Below the pieces are notes generated by a model. It ran no database searches. It had not been told where the DNA came from and worked only from the letters and a program-made list of their open reading frames with translations. A DNA stretch of 64,000 bases from Allopusillimonas sp008369125 (GTDB lineage: Bacteria > Pseudomonadota > Gammaproteobacteria > Burkholderiales > Burkholderiaceae_B), in NCBI RefSeq assembly GCF_008369125.1, contig NZ_VOAY01000001.1, forward strand, positions 62,001 through 126,000, given 5' to 3'. Of this stretch, positions 1-8,853 are shown in pieces (within the stretch, counting starts at the first letter, position 1; each line of letters opens with the position of its first letter). Made by a program: the position numbers and the translations under genes.

Positions 1-5
1 GGTCC

Positions 6-551
6 TTATCTTCCGAACTTCTCTTCTAGAGCGGCTCGGTGCGGTGCCAAGGCGGGCAAGTCTTGCTCGGCATTCTGTCGTAGTGCAACGTTTCGTGCGT
101 GGCCTTTTTCCATGCCTGCCAGCACAGCTCGTTTACTGGCTTCCGATAGCTTAGGGTCTTTATTTACATTGGCGATGCCTTGTTGATAGCCCTGTTCGAC
201 CTCGGCAAGCGTCAACTTTGAGCTAAGAATCACATAGCCATTCATGACGCGATCCCCGACGTCTGCCCACTCTTCGGGGCTCGAAAAGCCATGCGCTTTG
301 GCTAGATTGCCCAGGTCTTCGTAGGCAGGCCCTGCCTTTTCCATCAACTCGATCCCAGAAGCCAGTGGGCGGGTGCGATCGATCTTTTTCCGTTTGCCAT
401 CATCGTGTTTCGCTGACAGCGCCTGTGCTTCTGGCATGCTGTTAAGGTAGCGTTCAACCTGTTGTTCTGTCAGGGGTGTAGCTAAGGCTGTGCCGATTGA
501 TTGGCCAAACAGAAAAAGACACCCAGCAAGAACAATAAGCTTTCTGATCAT
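6..551 (-). CDS. Secreted protein of unknown function
   Basis: A 181-residue protein with a clear N-terminal signal sequence (MIRKL, then a hydrophobic core, cleavage probable after ALA near residue 23). The mature part is charged, probably helical, with no cysteine and no motif I recognise. The open frame continues upstream, but the ATG at 551 is preceded by a Shine-Dalgarno-like ACGGAG at good distance and starts the signal peptide exactly, so I chose it. The periplasm is the likely location. No operon partner is visible; the next gene is divergent. Function unknown. Confidence 0.75.
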   Translation of the reverse strand: MIRKLIVLAGCLFLFGQSIGTALATPLTEQQVERYLNSMPEAQALSAKHDDGKRKKIDRTRPLASGIELMEKAGPAYEDLGNLAKAHGFSSPEEWADVGDRVMNGYVILSSKLTLAEVEQGYQQGIANVNKDPKLSEASKRAVLAGMEKGHARNVALRQNAEQDLPALAPHRAALEEKFGR

Positions 552-901
552 GTGAAAAACTCCGTGGATGCAACCGGTAAAAAAAGGTTGGAGCTTGGCA
601 AGGCTCGTTGTGCAGAGACTGCAAGGCAGAACAAACTGGCAGTATGGTAAACGTTTGCCTACCTCGCGGCACCGTCTGTATGAACGGGCAACGAAATTGT
701 AGCTGCCACAGGCCACGTTTGTCGCAACGGGCTCGGGGAGTGTGGCGTATGTTGCAGTGTGATGGCTGATGCGCACAAAGCTTTTTTGTCTTACTGGCCG
801 TAACACGTTGAAAACTGCACTCGCACACCTCTTGCGCCGCTATGTTACTTATATACAAGCTTGTTGTGCCCAATATTCCGGGTGCGTGCATGAGGGAGTA
901 C
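552..901. other. Intergenic region between divergent genes
   Basis: This 350-bp spacer separates the secreted protein gene (minus) from the acyltransferase gene (plus). It must hold both promoters, but I see no convincing -35/-10 pair, no long palindrome and no gene remnant. Open frames crossing it lack ribosome sites and recognisable content. Confidence 0.4.
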
Positions 902-1963
902 ATGAGTCAGAGCAAGAAAAATTTTAGCGTTGCGATAGATACAGCCAGGGTGGTGGCCTGCTTTATGGTCGTTGTGCTGCACGTGGCCGCCATTAATTTT
1001 TATTCGTTTGATGACCACGGGCAGTGGTGGGCGAGCAATTTTTATGATTCGCTCACACGCACCTGTGTGCCGCTTTTTTTGATGATTACGGGTGTGCTCT
1101 TAATGCGTAAGCAAGAGTCGTTACCCCAATTTTTCAAGAAACGGTTTGTACGGATTATTCCGCCCTTGCTGTTCTGGTCGCTGTTTTACATGGCGTGGAA
1201 CAGTTGGCAGGGCGAGCATTATGGTCGCTGGTATGAGTGGATCACGACGATGGCCAATGGCCCGGTCACCTTTCATCTCTGGTATTTGTACGCCATTGTA
1301 GGCATCTATCTGTTCGTGCCATTTTTGCGAAAAATATGGCATGCTACAAAGCAATCTGAGCGCAAGCTTTATCTGGCGCTGTGGGCGGTTGCTTCCTGCT
1401 GGCCCACGATCAAAGTGTTGTTCGATATCGACGTAGATGCACTTGAGGTCTATGGCATTGGGCCTTTCTTTGGCCTGGTCGGTTATCTGTTTCTGGGGGC
1501 CTACGTGCATGATGTTTATGTAGAGCATCCTGCGAAGCGCCGGTATTGGCTGCTTAGCCTTGGCCTGTTTATGCTCTTTAGCGTACTCACCATGTTGGCC
1601 ACGTATGTGTATTCTGCCCGTGAAGGCGAGCCTGATCCTTTGTTTTATGACTATCTGTCGCCGTTTGTGCTGGTGTCGTCGATCTACGCGTTTAACGTGC
1701 TTTATGGTTTGGGCATACGGTTGGGTAAGTCGTTGGATGTCGGTGTCGACGTGCCCGGGCTAAAGCAATTGTCTGCCTGCACGCTGGGTGTTTATTGCCT
1801 ACACATTTTTATTTTGCATCGTTTTGACGCCGCTACGGGCATTATGGAAGGCGATGCGTCGTCGTGGTGGGCCATCCCGGTGACGGCTGTTGTTGTGTTC
1901 AGTGTGTCGATGGGGGCCATTATGTTGCTGCGCCGCTTTCGGGCGTTTGAGTATGTGACGTGA
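902..1963 (+). CDS. Acyltransferase family 3 membrane protein
   Basis: A 353-residue polytopic inner-membrane protein of the acyltransferase-3 family. These enzymes move acyl groups (often O-acetyl) onto sugars of surface glycans or other periplasmic acceptors. The N-terminus (IDTARVVACFMVVVLHVAA) carries the arginine and histidine typical of the first membrane helix, and about ten hydrophobic segments follow. The ATG at 902 follows AGGGAG; an in-frame ATG at 890 is the alternative. The gene stands alone, so the acceptor cannot be inferred. Confidence 0.8.
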   Translation: MSQSKKNFSVAIDTARVVACFMVVVLHVAAINFYSFDDHGQWWASNFYDSLTRTCVPLFLMITGVLLMRKQESLPQFFKKRFVRIIPPLLFWSLFYMAWNSWQGEHYGRWYEWITTMANGPVTFHLWYLYAIVGIYLFVPFLRKIWHATKQSERKLYLALWAVASCWPTIKVLFDIDVDALEVYGIGPFFGLVGYLFLGAYVHDVYVEHPAKRRYWLLSLGLFMLFSVLTMLATYVYSAREGEPDPLFYDYLSPFVLVSSIYAFNVLYGLGIRLGKSLDVGVDVPGLKQLSACTLGVYCLHIFILHRFDAATGIMEGDASSWWAIPVTAVVVFSVSMGAIMLLRRFRAFEYVT

Positions 1964-2012
1964 GGGGCTGGGGGCAGCAACCTTAAATTACTACCTTAGT
2001 GCTCGAGCATGG

Positions 2013-2043
2013 CCACCACACCACACCACACCACACCACACCA
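2013..2043. repeat. CCACA pentanucleotide tandem repeat
   Basis: Five perfect CCACA units (2016-2040) flanked by CCA on both sides, in the gap between the acyltransferase gene and the 3' end of the dioxygenase gene. Such tracts can change length by slippage. Here it lies downstream of both convergent genes, so an effect on expression is not obvious. Confidence 0.9.
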
Positions 2044-2178
2044 TGCCAAGCTTAGCGACGAGTGTGCCGCTGAACGCGTCAATCGCATCGCCGAACAGGT
2101 CTGCGGAGACATTGTTCTTGCACGACGCATGCAGGCCACTTAACGCCAGCTTGCGTGACCATGACAGGTGCGCCTACA

Positions 2179-3003
2179 TCAATAAGGACGATCCCCTTTG
2201 AGGGTAATGCGGTACATGGAACGGCGAAATCCGTGGTAGTCGTTGACCGGGTTGTGCATTGCACAGCGGTTGTCCCAAAAGGCAATGGCGTGAGGAGTCC
2301 AGGCAAAGCGACAGGTGAATTCGGGTTTTACCTGATGCTTGAACAGAAACTCTAGCAGCGGGGCACTTTCTTCGTTGGTCATGCCTTTGATGCCAGCCGT
2401 GTGTGCAATGTTCACGTACAGGCTTTTGCGGCCGGTTTCGGGATGGGTACGTACGACAGGGTGCTCTGCTAAGTAATCTTGCAACTTTTCATGCTTGCCG
2501 TCAGTTCTGATGCGGTCTTCGCGTGTACGTGAAACGTCGGCCTTGGCCGATGTACTGATGCCGATCAGGCCATCAAGCAATTTTTTCATGGTGTCGGACA
2601 GGGCGTCGTAGGCCAATTGCTGATTTGCAAAAAGAGTATCGCCGCCATAGGGCGGAACCTCCCGAGACAGCAGCATAGACCCCATTGGCGGCTCCTGCAG
2701 GTAGGTGGTGTCGGAGTGCCATATGCCCCCGAAGTTGATTGTTTCGGTTTCGAGTTTCTTGACTTCGATGATCTGCGGAAAGTTCTCTAAGCCCCGGACG
2801 AATGGATATTCGACGGGCTCCCCCATTGCATTGGCGAAGTCGAGAAAGCGTTGGGGTGAAATATCCTGATTTCGAAGAAAGATGACCTGGTGATCCAGCA
2901 GAGCCTGACGCACAGCCTGCGCCTGATCCGCAGCAAGTGGAGAAGACAGATCTATGCCGGAAATTTCGGCACCCAATGCGCCAGCGATTTGTCGTGTTTT
3001 CAT
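2179..3003 (-). CDS. TauD/TfdA-family dioxygenase
   Basis: A 274-residue Fe(II)/2-oxoglutarate-dependent dioxygenase. The iron-binding triad is visible: H96-x-D98 in IWHSDTTY and H250 in CAMHNPVNDY; the arginines following H250 suit 2-oxoglutarate binding. Family members hydroxylate taurine, 2,4-D, alkyl sulfates or similar small acids so that the product falls apart. The start at 3003 is preceded by TGGAG and begins at the usual family N-terminus; an upstream in-frame start at 3081 would add 26 atypical residues. The IclR gene lies upstream on the same strand with a 133-bp gap. Substrate unknown. Confidence 0.88.
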   Translation of the reverse strand: MKTRQIAGALGAEISGIDLSSPLAADQAQAVRQALLDHQVIFLRNQDISPQRFLDFANAMGEPVEYPFVRGLENFPQIIEVKKLETETINFGGIWHSDTTYLQEPPMGSMLLSREVPPYGGDTLFANQQLAYDALSDTMKKLLDGLIGISTSAKADVSRTREDRIRTDGKHEKLQDYLAEHPVVRTHPETGRKSLYVNIAHTAGIKGMTNEESAPLLEFLFKHQVKPEFTCRFAWTPHAIAFWDNRCAMHNPVNDYHGFRRSMYRITLKGDRPY

Positions 3004-3136
3004 GTGAACTCCAGTCTGTTGGTTCGTTATGTCTCTGTTCTTCAGCGCGGTTTGTATCCGACTGTCATCCGTTGAAAACATAGGGTGTCGTTGTCATATG
3101 CGTACGCCGGTGCGCAAACCATTGGTGTCGACAAAC

Positions 3137-3871
3137 TCAGGGCTTGAGGCCTGCGGTGGTCGAGAGTAATAGCTGTGATATTTTTTCGGCGTTCTGCTCC
3201 ACGCGCTGGCGCGGGCCCGCAACAGCTACGCCCAGCGTCATGGCACCAAAAGTGATGGGCGCTGCGATCGCCATGACGTCTTCCACGTTTTCTCCCCTTG
3301 TGATGGTGTAGCCGCGTTTTCGGCTGTCATCCAGGTCAGCCTGCAAGCGTCCGGCATCAGTAATGGTGTGTGGCGTGGCTTGCAACAATGCATGCGCTGT
3401 TAGCCAGGCCTGGCGTTGTTCGTCTGTCGCCCAAGCCAGCATTACTTTTCCGATGGAGCTCGAGTGCAGCGGCTTGAAGTCGCCCGCGCGGGACGAGTAC
3501 CGTATCGTCTGCCCGCTTTCCAACACCAGGAGATAGAGCACGCGGTCGTCCTGACGCGTGCCCAGAATGACGGTTTCATTGGTGGCGTCACGCAGCGCCA
3601 TCAGGGCGGGCTGGCATCGGATGGCGATGGGATCGTGGGCATTAATTTCGCTTGCCGTATCCCATAACCAGCGTGTGGGATACGACTCGCGGTTCGACAG
3701 GAAATACAGCAAGCCGTACTGCTCGAGTGAGCGGATCACGCTGTGGCAGGTTGACATTGGAATGCCGGCCATTTGAGAGATTTCAGACAAAGAAAGCGGC
3801 CGCTTTGCTTTGCGGAATGCTTCCAGCACGTAAAAAGGGCGTAAGGCAGAACGACTCAGTGTGGTGGTCAT
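3137..3871 (-). CDS. IclR-family transcriptional regulator
   Basis: A 244-residue regulator with an N-terminal winged helix-turn-helix (about residues 8-65, LSLSEISQMAGIPMSTCHSVIRSL) and a C-terminal GAF-like effector domain ending in the family block around IAAPI. It is divergent from the TRAP transporter operon, and the 280-bp gap holds three copies of one palindrome (TTCnnTATRCAGAA). I infer that it controls the TRAP operon and its own gene in response to the transported acid. Two boxes sit 47-90 bp before its own start, the third just downstream of the likely TRAP promoter. Confidence 0.92.
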   Translation of the reverse strand: MTTTLSRSALRPFYVLEAFRKAKRPLSLSEISQMAGIPMSTCHSVIRSLEQYGLLYFLSNRESYPTRWLWDTASEINAHDPIAIRCQPALMALRDATNETVILGTRQDDRVLYLLVLESGQTIRYSSRAGDFKPLHSSSIGKVMLAWATDEQRQAWLTAHALLQATPHTITDAGRLQADLDDSRKRGYTITRGENVEDVMAIAAPITFGAMTLGVAVAGPRQRVEQNAEKISQLLLSTTAGLKP

Positions 3872-3917
3872 AGTTGCAGATGGTGTGCTCTACATAAAAA
3901 ACTAGTCGGGACCATAA

Positions 3918-3961
3918 TTCTATATGCAGAAATATAAGTGATAAAAATTCAATATACAGAA
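3918..3961. promoter_or_regulatory. Two IclR-type operator palindromes
   Basis: TTCTATATGCAGAA at 3918-3931 and TTCAATATACAGAA at 3948-3961, starts exactly 30 bp apart (about three helical turns, same face). Both are flanked by AA on the left. They lie upstream of the iclR start and far upstream of the TRAP operon, as expected for autoregulation. The protein match is inferred from position and from the palindromic sites IclR proteins use. Confidence 0.65.
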
Positions 3962-4055
3962 TTCAAAATAACCATGTCAAGAAGTCTGGGCGGATGGGCA
4001 GGCATTAAGCCAGACAGGCGATCTCGTCGTATTCTTCCAGTTGTCACCAAGAATA

Positions 4056-4085
4056 TTGCATGTATGAAAATTCTAAAGGTAAAAT
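4056..4085 (+). promoter_or_regulatory. Probable promoter of the TRAP operon
   Basis: TTGCAT at 4056-4061 and TAAAAT at 4080-4085 with an 18-bp spacer form a reasonable sigma-70 promoter. Transcription would start near 4092, just before the third operator copy (4101-4114), a layout that suits repression. Confidence 0.45.
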
Positions 4086-4100
4086 AAAAATCAATAATAA

Positions 4101-4114
4101 TTCCGTATGCAGAA
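4101..4114. promoter_or_regulatory. Third IclR-type operator palindrome
   Basis: TTCCGTATGCAGAA, the third copy of the motif at 3918 and 3948, again preceded by AA. It lies just after the proposed transcription start and 37 bp before the receptor start codon, so a bound regulator would block transcription. Confidence 0.62.
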
Positions 4115-4150
4115 TAAATGCACGGAAAAATCATAAAATTGGAGACAGAC

Positions 4151-5167
4151 ATGGATGCGAGCAAGAAACGGATTGTGGCACTTGGGGTAGCTGTCGGCGT
4201 GGGAGTATGTATGGCAACGCCCGCATCGGCCAAGGCAGTAACCTTGAAATTGGCCCATCAGTGGCCGCAGGCCGAATCGGATTACGTAATCGCCACGGCC
4301 ATCAAGTTTGCGCAGGAAGTCGAAAAACGTAGCAATGGCGATATCAAGATCCAGTTTTTTCCTGCCGAGTCGCTGGTCAAGGCCAGTAATACGCATACGG
4401 CCCTGAAAAACGGTGCTGTGGACCTCGCTATTTATCCCTATATCTATGCCGCAGGCGCCATCCCCGAGATGAACCTTCTGTTGATGCCTGGCGTGTGGAA
4501 ATCACATGATGACGTCTTCAACTTCCGGACGACGGCGCCGTGGCAGAAAATTGAAGCCAAGGCCGAAGCCTACGGATTCAAAACATTGTCCTGGATACAG
4601 ATCTCAGGAGGTGTGGCGTCGACCAAGAAACCCATCGTGTCATCGGCAGATGTGGCCGGCGAGAAGGTGCGTGCGGCGGGCAAGTATATGTCGTACGCTC
4701 TGCAGCAGGCCAAGGCCAGCACGGTGTCCATGCCCTCTTCGGAAAACTACAGCGCCATGCAAATGGGGCTGCTCGACGCAGTATGGACTTCGTCCAGCTC
4801 ATTTGGCGCCTACCGACTTTATGAAGTGAGCAAGTTTTACGTTTCGCCGGAAGAATACAGCATCTACTACACCATTGATCCTATCGCGATCAGCATGAAA
4901 ACTTGGAACAAGCTGACCCCTGACCAGCAGCAGATACTTTCAGAGGTTGGAAAAAGCCTGGAGCAGTCAGCATTGGAAGGGGCGAAGAACGAAGACTCCC
5001 GCGTTGCCAAGCTGTTTGCCAGTAACGGCGTAGCCGTGCAACAGATGACGCTTGAAGACTGGAACCAGTGGCACGCTCTCTTCGAGAAATATGCCTTCAC
5101 AAAGTTTAAGGAAGACAATCCATCCGACGCCGCCTTGTTGGATGAAATTCTCGCTTTGTACAAATAA
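4151..5167 (+). CDS. TRAP transporter solute-binding protein (DctP type)
   Basis: A 338-residue periplasmic receptor with a signal peptide ending near ASAKA. It shows the DctP-family pattern (VTLKLAHQWP at the mature N-terminus, AGEKVRAAGKYMS and DAVWTSSSS further on). It delivers an organic acid to the QM membrane pair encoded next. The ATG at 4151 follows GGAGAC; an upstream ATG at 4118 would add 11 residues that do not fit a signal peptide. First gene of the operon, followed directly by the small permease gene. Confidence 0.92.
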   Translation: MDASKKRIVALGVAVGVGVCMATPASAKAVTLKLAHQWPQAESDYVIATAIKFAQEVEKRSNGDIKIQFFPAESLVKASNTHTALKNGAVDLAIYPYIYAAGAIPEMNLLLMPGVWKSHDDVFNFRTTAPWQKIEAKAEAYGFKTLSWIQISGGVASTKKPIVSSADVAGEKVRAAGKYMSYALQQAKASTVSMPSSENYSAMQMGLLDAVWTSSSSFGAYRLYEVSKFYVSPEEYSIYYTIDPIAISMKTWNKLTPDQQQILSEVGKSLEQSALEGAKNEDSRVAKLFASNGVAVQQMTLEDWNQWHALFEKYAFTKFKEDNPSDAALLDEILALYK

Positions 5168-5689
5168 ATGGGCGTGGGCAGCAGAGGCCACTTGCGACGC
5201 GGCATTTTCGGTAGGCTCGTTGATATCTCGGGGATCTCGGTGGGCGTGGCCACCTTCCTGATTGGCCTGCTTGTGGCCTACGACGTCATTGCGCGAAGCT
5301 TGTTCCGCATGACGAATTCGTGGATATCTGAGGTAACGGTATACCTGATGGGTTATATCGCTTTCATGGGTGCAGCGTACGCACTCAGGGAAGGCGCCCA
5401 CGTCAGCGTCGACATGCTGGTGCAGAAGCTGTCCGCGCGTCCCCGCGCCATCGTAGTGGCCATTGCCGATCTATGCATGGTGCTGATCATCTCAACCTTG
5501 ACCTGGCTTAGCTTCGGGTTTTTTCTGGAAGCCTGGGCTAGTAACGAGGTCTCGGATACGATTTTTTCCATCAAACTGTGGATTCCCTATCTGTCCTTTT
5601 TCGTGGGCATGGCCTGGCTGCTGCTTGTTTTGATCGTCCAAATAGCCGGGAAGTTTTGCCATTGCGAGAATGACAAGGACATTGCATGA
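5168..5689 (+). CDS. TRAP transporter small permease (DctQ type)
   Basis: A 173-residue inner-membrane protein with four hydrophobic segments and the DctQ pattern (YDVIARSLFRMTNSWISEVTVYLM, then FMGAAYALREGAHVSVDML). It pairs with the large permease to form the sodium-driven transporter. It starts immediately after the receptor stop codon, and its own stop overlaps the next start (ATGA), so the three are translationally coupled. Confidence 0.92.
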   Translation: MGVGSRGHLRRGIFGRLVDISGISVGVATFLIGLLVAYDVIARSLFRMTNSWISEVTVYLMGYIAFMGAAYALREGAHVSVDMLVQKLSARPRAIVVAIADLCMVLIISTLTWLSFGFFLEAWASNEVSDTIFSIKLWIPYLSFFVGMAWLLLVLIVQIAGKFCHCENDKDIA

Positions 5690-6996
5690 TTGAGTTGTGG
5701 ATAGGGCTGGCGATGTTTGTCGCGCTGCTGGGTGCCTTGCTAATTGGGATTCCCGTCGCCTTTGCCTTGATCGCCGTCGGTTTAGGGTCTCTTACTATCC
5801 TGGGTGGCGGGCTTGATGCGCTTGGGTTGGTCGCGCCTACATTATGGTCGTCCGTCGCCAGTTTTACGTTGACTGCTGTTCCGCTTTTTATTCTGATGGG
5901 TGCGATTATCTCGGCATCAGGAATGGGGGCGCGTCTTTATGGGGCTCTGGCGACATTGATGCATGGGGTCCCGGGCGGGCTGACCGTGGCCACTACGCTG
6001 GCCTGTACGATTATGGCTGCCGTGTCAGGCTCCAGTGTCGCCACTGCCGGCGCTATCGGGCGGTTTTCCGTGCTGGAGATGCGCCGTTTTGGCTACAAAG
6101 ATGAGACTGCCTGCGGAGCGGTTGCCGCAGGAGGCACGCTGGGTATTCTGATTCCACCAAGCATTCCGTTGATTGTCTATGGCATCATCGCCCAGGAATC
6201 AATCGGGGCGCTGTTCATTGCAGGCATTGTTCCGGGCATCCTCATGGCGCTTGCCTTTGTTGCCTATCAGGTGTGGATTGCCCGGCGCGAATTGAAACGT
6301 CTTCCCGTTGTTGTGAGTGAACACGTTACGCTGCGTCATCGTCTTAATGCGTTGAAGCACATCGTGCCGGTGGCGGTTCTGATTTGGATCATTCTGGGTA
6401 CTATTTATAAAGGTATTGCCACGCCTACTGAAGCTGCGGCGCTTGGCGTGATCGCAAGCTTGTTGTTGTCAGCGGTGATTTATCGGGAGCTTTCCTGGGC
6501 CAAGATGGTATTGATATGTCGAGAGTCGGCCAAGGGCAGTGTCATGGTGCTGATGATCATCGCCGGTGCGATGCTTTTTGGATACGCAATGACGACAAGC
6601 AACGTGGCACCGACGCTTTCGCGCGTGGTGGCCGATCTCGACGTTCCGCCGTGGGTCGCTTTCATCACCATCAACCTGTTGCTGGTGTTCTTGGGCTGCT
6701 TCATGGAGACACTGTCCATCATCGTGATCACCGCGCCCATACTCATTCCTATCATTATGGCGCTGGGCTGGGACCCTCTCTGGTTCGGTATTATCATGGT
6801 CATTAATATGGAGATGGCATTGATTACACCGCCTGTGGGTCTGAACCTGTTTGTCGTCCAAGGGGTGGTGGAGGATGTGCCGCTGACGAAGATTATTGCC
6901 GGCACGATGCCTTATGTGCTCATCATGGCGATTGTATTGGTGCTGGTGGGCGTATTTCCTGAATTGGCGACGTATTTACCCCAGCAATTGAAATAA
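5686..6996 (+). CDS. TRAP transporter large permease (DctM type)
   Basis: A 436-residue polytopic protein of the DctM family, the ion-coupled transport subunit. The family block PLFILMGAIISASGMGARLYGAL and the repeated GGTLGILIPPSIPLIVYG / ITPPVGLNLFVVQG motifs are present. Length is normal. It overlaps the small permease by 4 bp, and the reductase gene follows after 69 bp, probably in the same transcript. Confidence 0.93.
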   Translation: MIELWIGLAMFVALLGALLIGIPVAFALIAVGLGSLTILGGGLDALGLVAPTLWSSVASFTLTAVPLFILMGAIISASGMGARLYGALATLMHGVPGGLTVATTLACTIMAAVSGSSVATAGAIGRFSVLEMRRFGYKDETACGAVAAGGTLGILIPPSIPLIVYGIIAQESIGALFIAGIVPGILMALAFVAYQVWIARRELKRLPVVVSEHVTLRHRLNALKHIVPVAVLIWIILGTIYKGIATPTEAAALGVIASLLLSAVIYRELSWAKMVLICRESAKGSVMVLMIIAGAMLFGYAMTTSNVAPTLSRVVADLDVPPWVAFITINLLLVFLGCFMETLSIIVITAPILIPIIMALGWDPLWFGIIMVINMEMALITPPVGLNLFVVQGVVEDVPLTKIIAGTMPYVLIMAIVLVLVGVFPELATYLPQQLK

Positions 6997-7065
6997 CACC
7001 GGTTGCCGATGATGCATGCGTCATCGGCATCTGCGACACAGTATTCTGTAAAGCAAAGGAGTGAA

Positions 7066-7989
7066 ATGGCCAAGGTAGCGATTGTGGGTTGTGGTGCGAT
7101 GGGGTCGGTTTATGCAGGCTTGATGGCATCTGCCGGTCACGAGGTTCACGGCATTACCTTGTGGCCCGATCACGTGGCGGCGATCCGGGCAAAAGGCCTG
7201 CACGTAACAGGTAAGAGCGGCGACAGAACTGTCGCGCTGGCCAGCGTGTCCACCACCACAGACGGCATCGGTCATTGCGATCTGGTGATCATTTCCACCA
7301 AGGCATTCGACGTGCTGGCTGCCGCTACAGCGGCGTTGCCGCTGGTCGGTCCGCGTACGGTGATTCAAACTATACAGAACGGCGTAGGGTCGCCCGAGCG
7401 GGCGGCACAGGTGTTGCCTGTTGATCAGATGGTGGTGGGCGTGGTCGGCGGCTATGGCGCGTCCGTACCCGAGCCGGGTCACGCTCACCATAATGGGCTT
7501 GAGGTGACGTGGTTCGGCAAGTATGGCAATGTTGCGAATGATTTGTTTGAGGGTGCTGCAGATATATGGCGTGGTTCAGGCTTCGACGTTAAGATCCACG
7601 ACGATGTAAAAAGCATGGTGTGGCAAAAGTTGATCATGAATGTGGCGTACTCGGGCACGTCGTGCGTGACAGGCCTGACTATCGGACAGATCATTGATAA
7701 CCCGCATGCCTGGAGCGTGGCGCGCGCCTGCTCGGAAGAAGCCGTGGCGGTATCCAAGGCGATGGGCGTGGTGCTGGGCTTTGACGACCCCATAGCGCAT
7801 GTAAAAAACTTGGGTGGCAAAATCCCCAATGCCAAGCCTTCCATGCTGTTAGACTCGCAAGCCGGCCGGTATGGCGAGATCGACGCCATCAACGGCGCCA
7901 TTAGCCGTTTGGGTGCGGAGCTGAATGTGCCGACGCCTGTCAATGATGTGGTGGTGGCGCTGGTTAGGGCAAAAGAAAGTTTGTTGTAG
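7066..7989 (+). CDS. Ketopantoate reductase-like 2-ketoacid reductase
   Basis: A 307-residue NAD(P)-dependent reductase of the ApbA/PanE family. The N-terminal Rossmann motif is VAIVGCGAMGSVYAG and the family block VWQKLIMNVAYSGTSCVTGLTIGQI follows near residue 190. PanE reduces ketopantoate in CoA synthesis, but many homologues act on other 2-keto acids; as last gene of a TRAP operon this one probably processes the imported acid. Start at 7066 is preceded by AAAGGAG. Confidence 0.82.
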   Translation: MAKVAIVGCGAMGSVYAGLMASAGHEVHGITLWPDHVAAIRAKGLHVTGKSGDRTVALASVSTTTDGIGHCDLVIISTKAFDVLAAATAALPLVGPRTVIQTIQNGVGSPERAAQVLPVDQMVVGVVGGYGASVPEPGHAHHNGLEVTWFGKYGNVANDLFEGAADIWRGSGFDVKIHDDVKSMVWQKLIMNVAYSGTSCVTGLTIGQIIDNPHAWSVARACSEEAVAVSKAMGVVLGFDDPIAHVKNLGGKIPNAKPSMLLDSQAGRYGEIDAINGAISRLGAELNVPTPVNDVVVALVRAKESLL

Positions 7990-8060
7990 GTGTCAGCGTG
8001 CGATGACCTGGGGACTGGACGCGCTCTTAAAACGTTACGCCTTTTTTCATTAACCAGTAC

Positions 8061-8567
8061 TCAGCCCTTGGCTGCCGCACCCTCAAGGCTGCTCATATAA
8101 CACGCGCATAGCGCCTCCATGCCCTGGCGGTCATCTTCATCAAAGCGATCAGTAACGAAGCTGTCGCAATCCCACACGCCCAGCAGCGTGCCGTCGGTCT
8201 TGATCAGCGGCACGACGATTTCAGACTGTGATGCGGCATCGCAGGCAATGTGGCCGGCAAAGGCGTTTACATCGGCTACGACCTGAGTCTGACGTTTATT
8301 CGCTGCGGTACCGCACACGCCTGAACCGAGCGGGATACGTACGCAGGCGGGTTTGCCCTGGAAGGGGCCGACCACGAGTTCTTTACCGTCGAAAAGATAA
8401 AAGCCAGCCCAATTTAGTTTGGGTAGGCTGTTGAAAATTAATGCACTAAAGTTGGCGGCGTTGGCGATCAGGTCATGTTCGCCAAGCAGCAGGCCGCGAG
8501 CTTGCAGCAGCAGGTCGGCGTAATGCTGTGACTTGTTGTCGTATTGCTGTGATTCGATATGGAACAT
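8061..8567 (-). CDS. msrC: Free methionine-(R)-sulfoxide reductase
   Basis: A 168-residue GAF-domain enzyme that reduces free methionine-R-sulfoxide. The three conserved cysteines are at C75 (GKPACVRIPL), C85 (GSGVCGTAA) and C109 (HIACDAASQSEIVVPL), with the same 10 and 24 residue spacing as in E. coli fRMsr (C84, C94, C118). The ATG at 8567 with CAGGAC upstream is preferred over an in-frame TTG at 8606. It stands alone and acts in the cytosol in oxidative damage repair. Confidence 0.9.
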   Translation of the reverse strand: MFHIESQQYDNKSQHYADLLLQARGLLLGEHDLIANAANFSALIFNSLPKLNWAGFYLFDGKELVVGPFQGKPACVRIPLGSGVCGTAANKRQTQVVADVNAFAGHIACDAASQSEIVVPLIKTDGTLLGVWDCDSFVTDRFDEDDRQGMEALCACYMSSLEGAAAKG

Positions 8568-8683
8568 CTGTGAGTCCTGGAGTGCGGATGTCGAATTTGA
8601 TGTCAATATTGTAGAGAGTATCTTTAAACGATAGATGTTGGGCCAGCCTGCTGAAGTCTGTGCGTGAATTTATTTCGCTGGCG

Positions 8684-8709
8684 AAGGCCTCTACGATGGA
8701 AGAGGCCTT
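8684..8709. repeat. Hairpin between divergent genes
   Basis: A perfect 9-bp inverted repeat (AAGGCCTCT / AGAGGCCTT) with an 8-nt loop, followed by TTGTT on the plus strand. It resembles a weak terminator but lies between the start regions of two divergent genes, where no terminator is expected. It could end a short plus-strand transcript from about 8610, or act in a leader of the kinase operon. Confidence 0.5.
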
Positions 8710-8853
8710 TGTTCGGCATATAAGCGGTTGTGGCTTGGTTGGGGTGTAGGCCTGTGGCGACGGTTGATCGGCGCGGTAACGTCGGCCCGTTGCAATGCTT
8801 GTGGGCGGCAGACGTTAAAATCGTCAGCTTTGGCATTAGAGGGATAGACCGCA

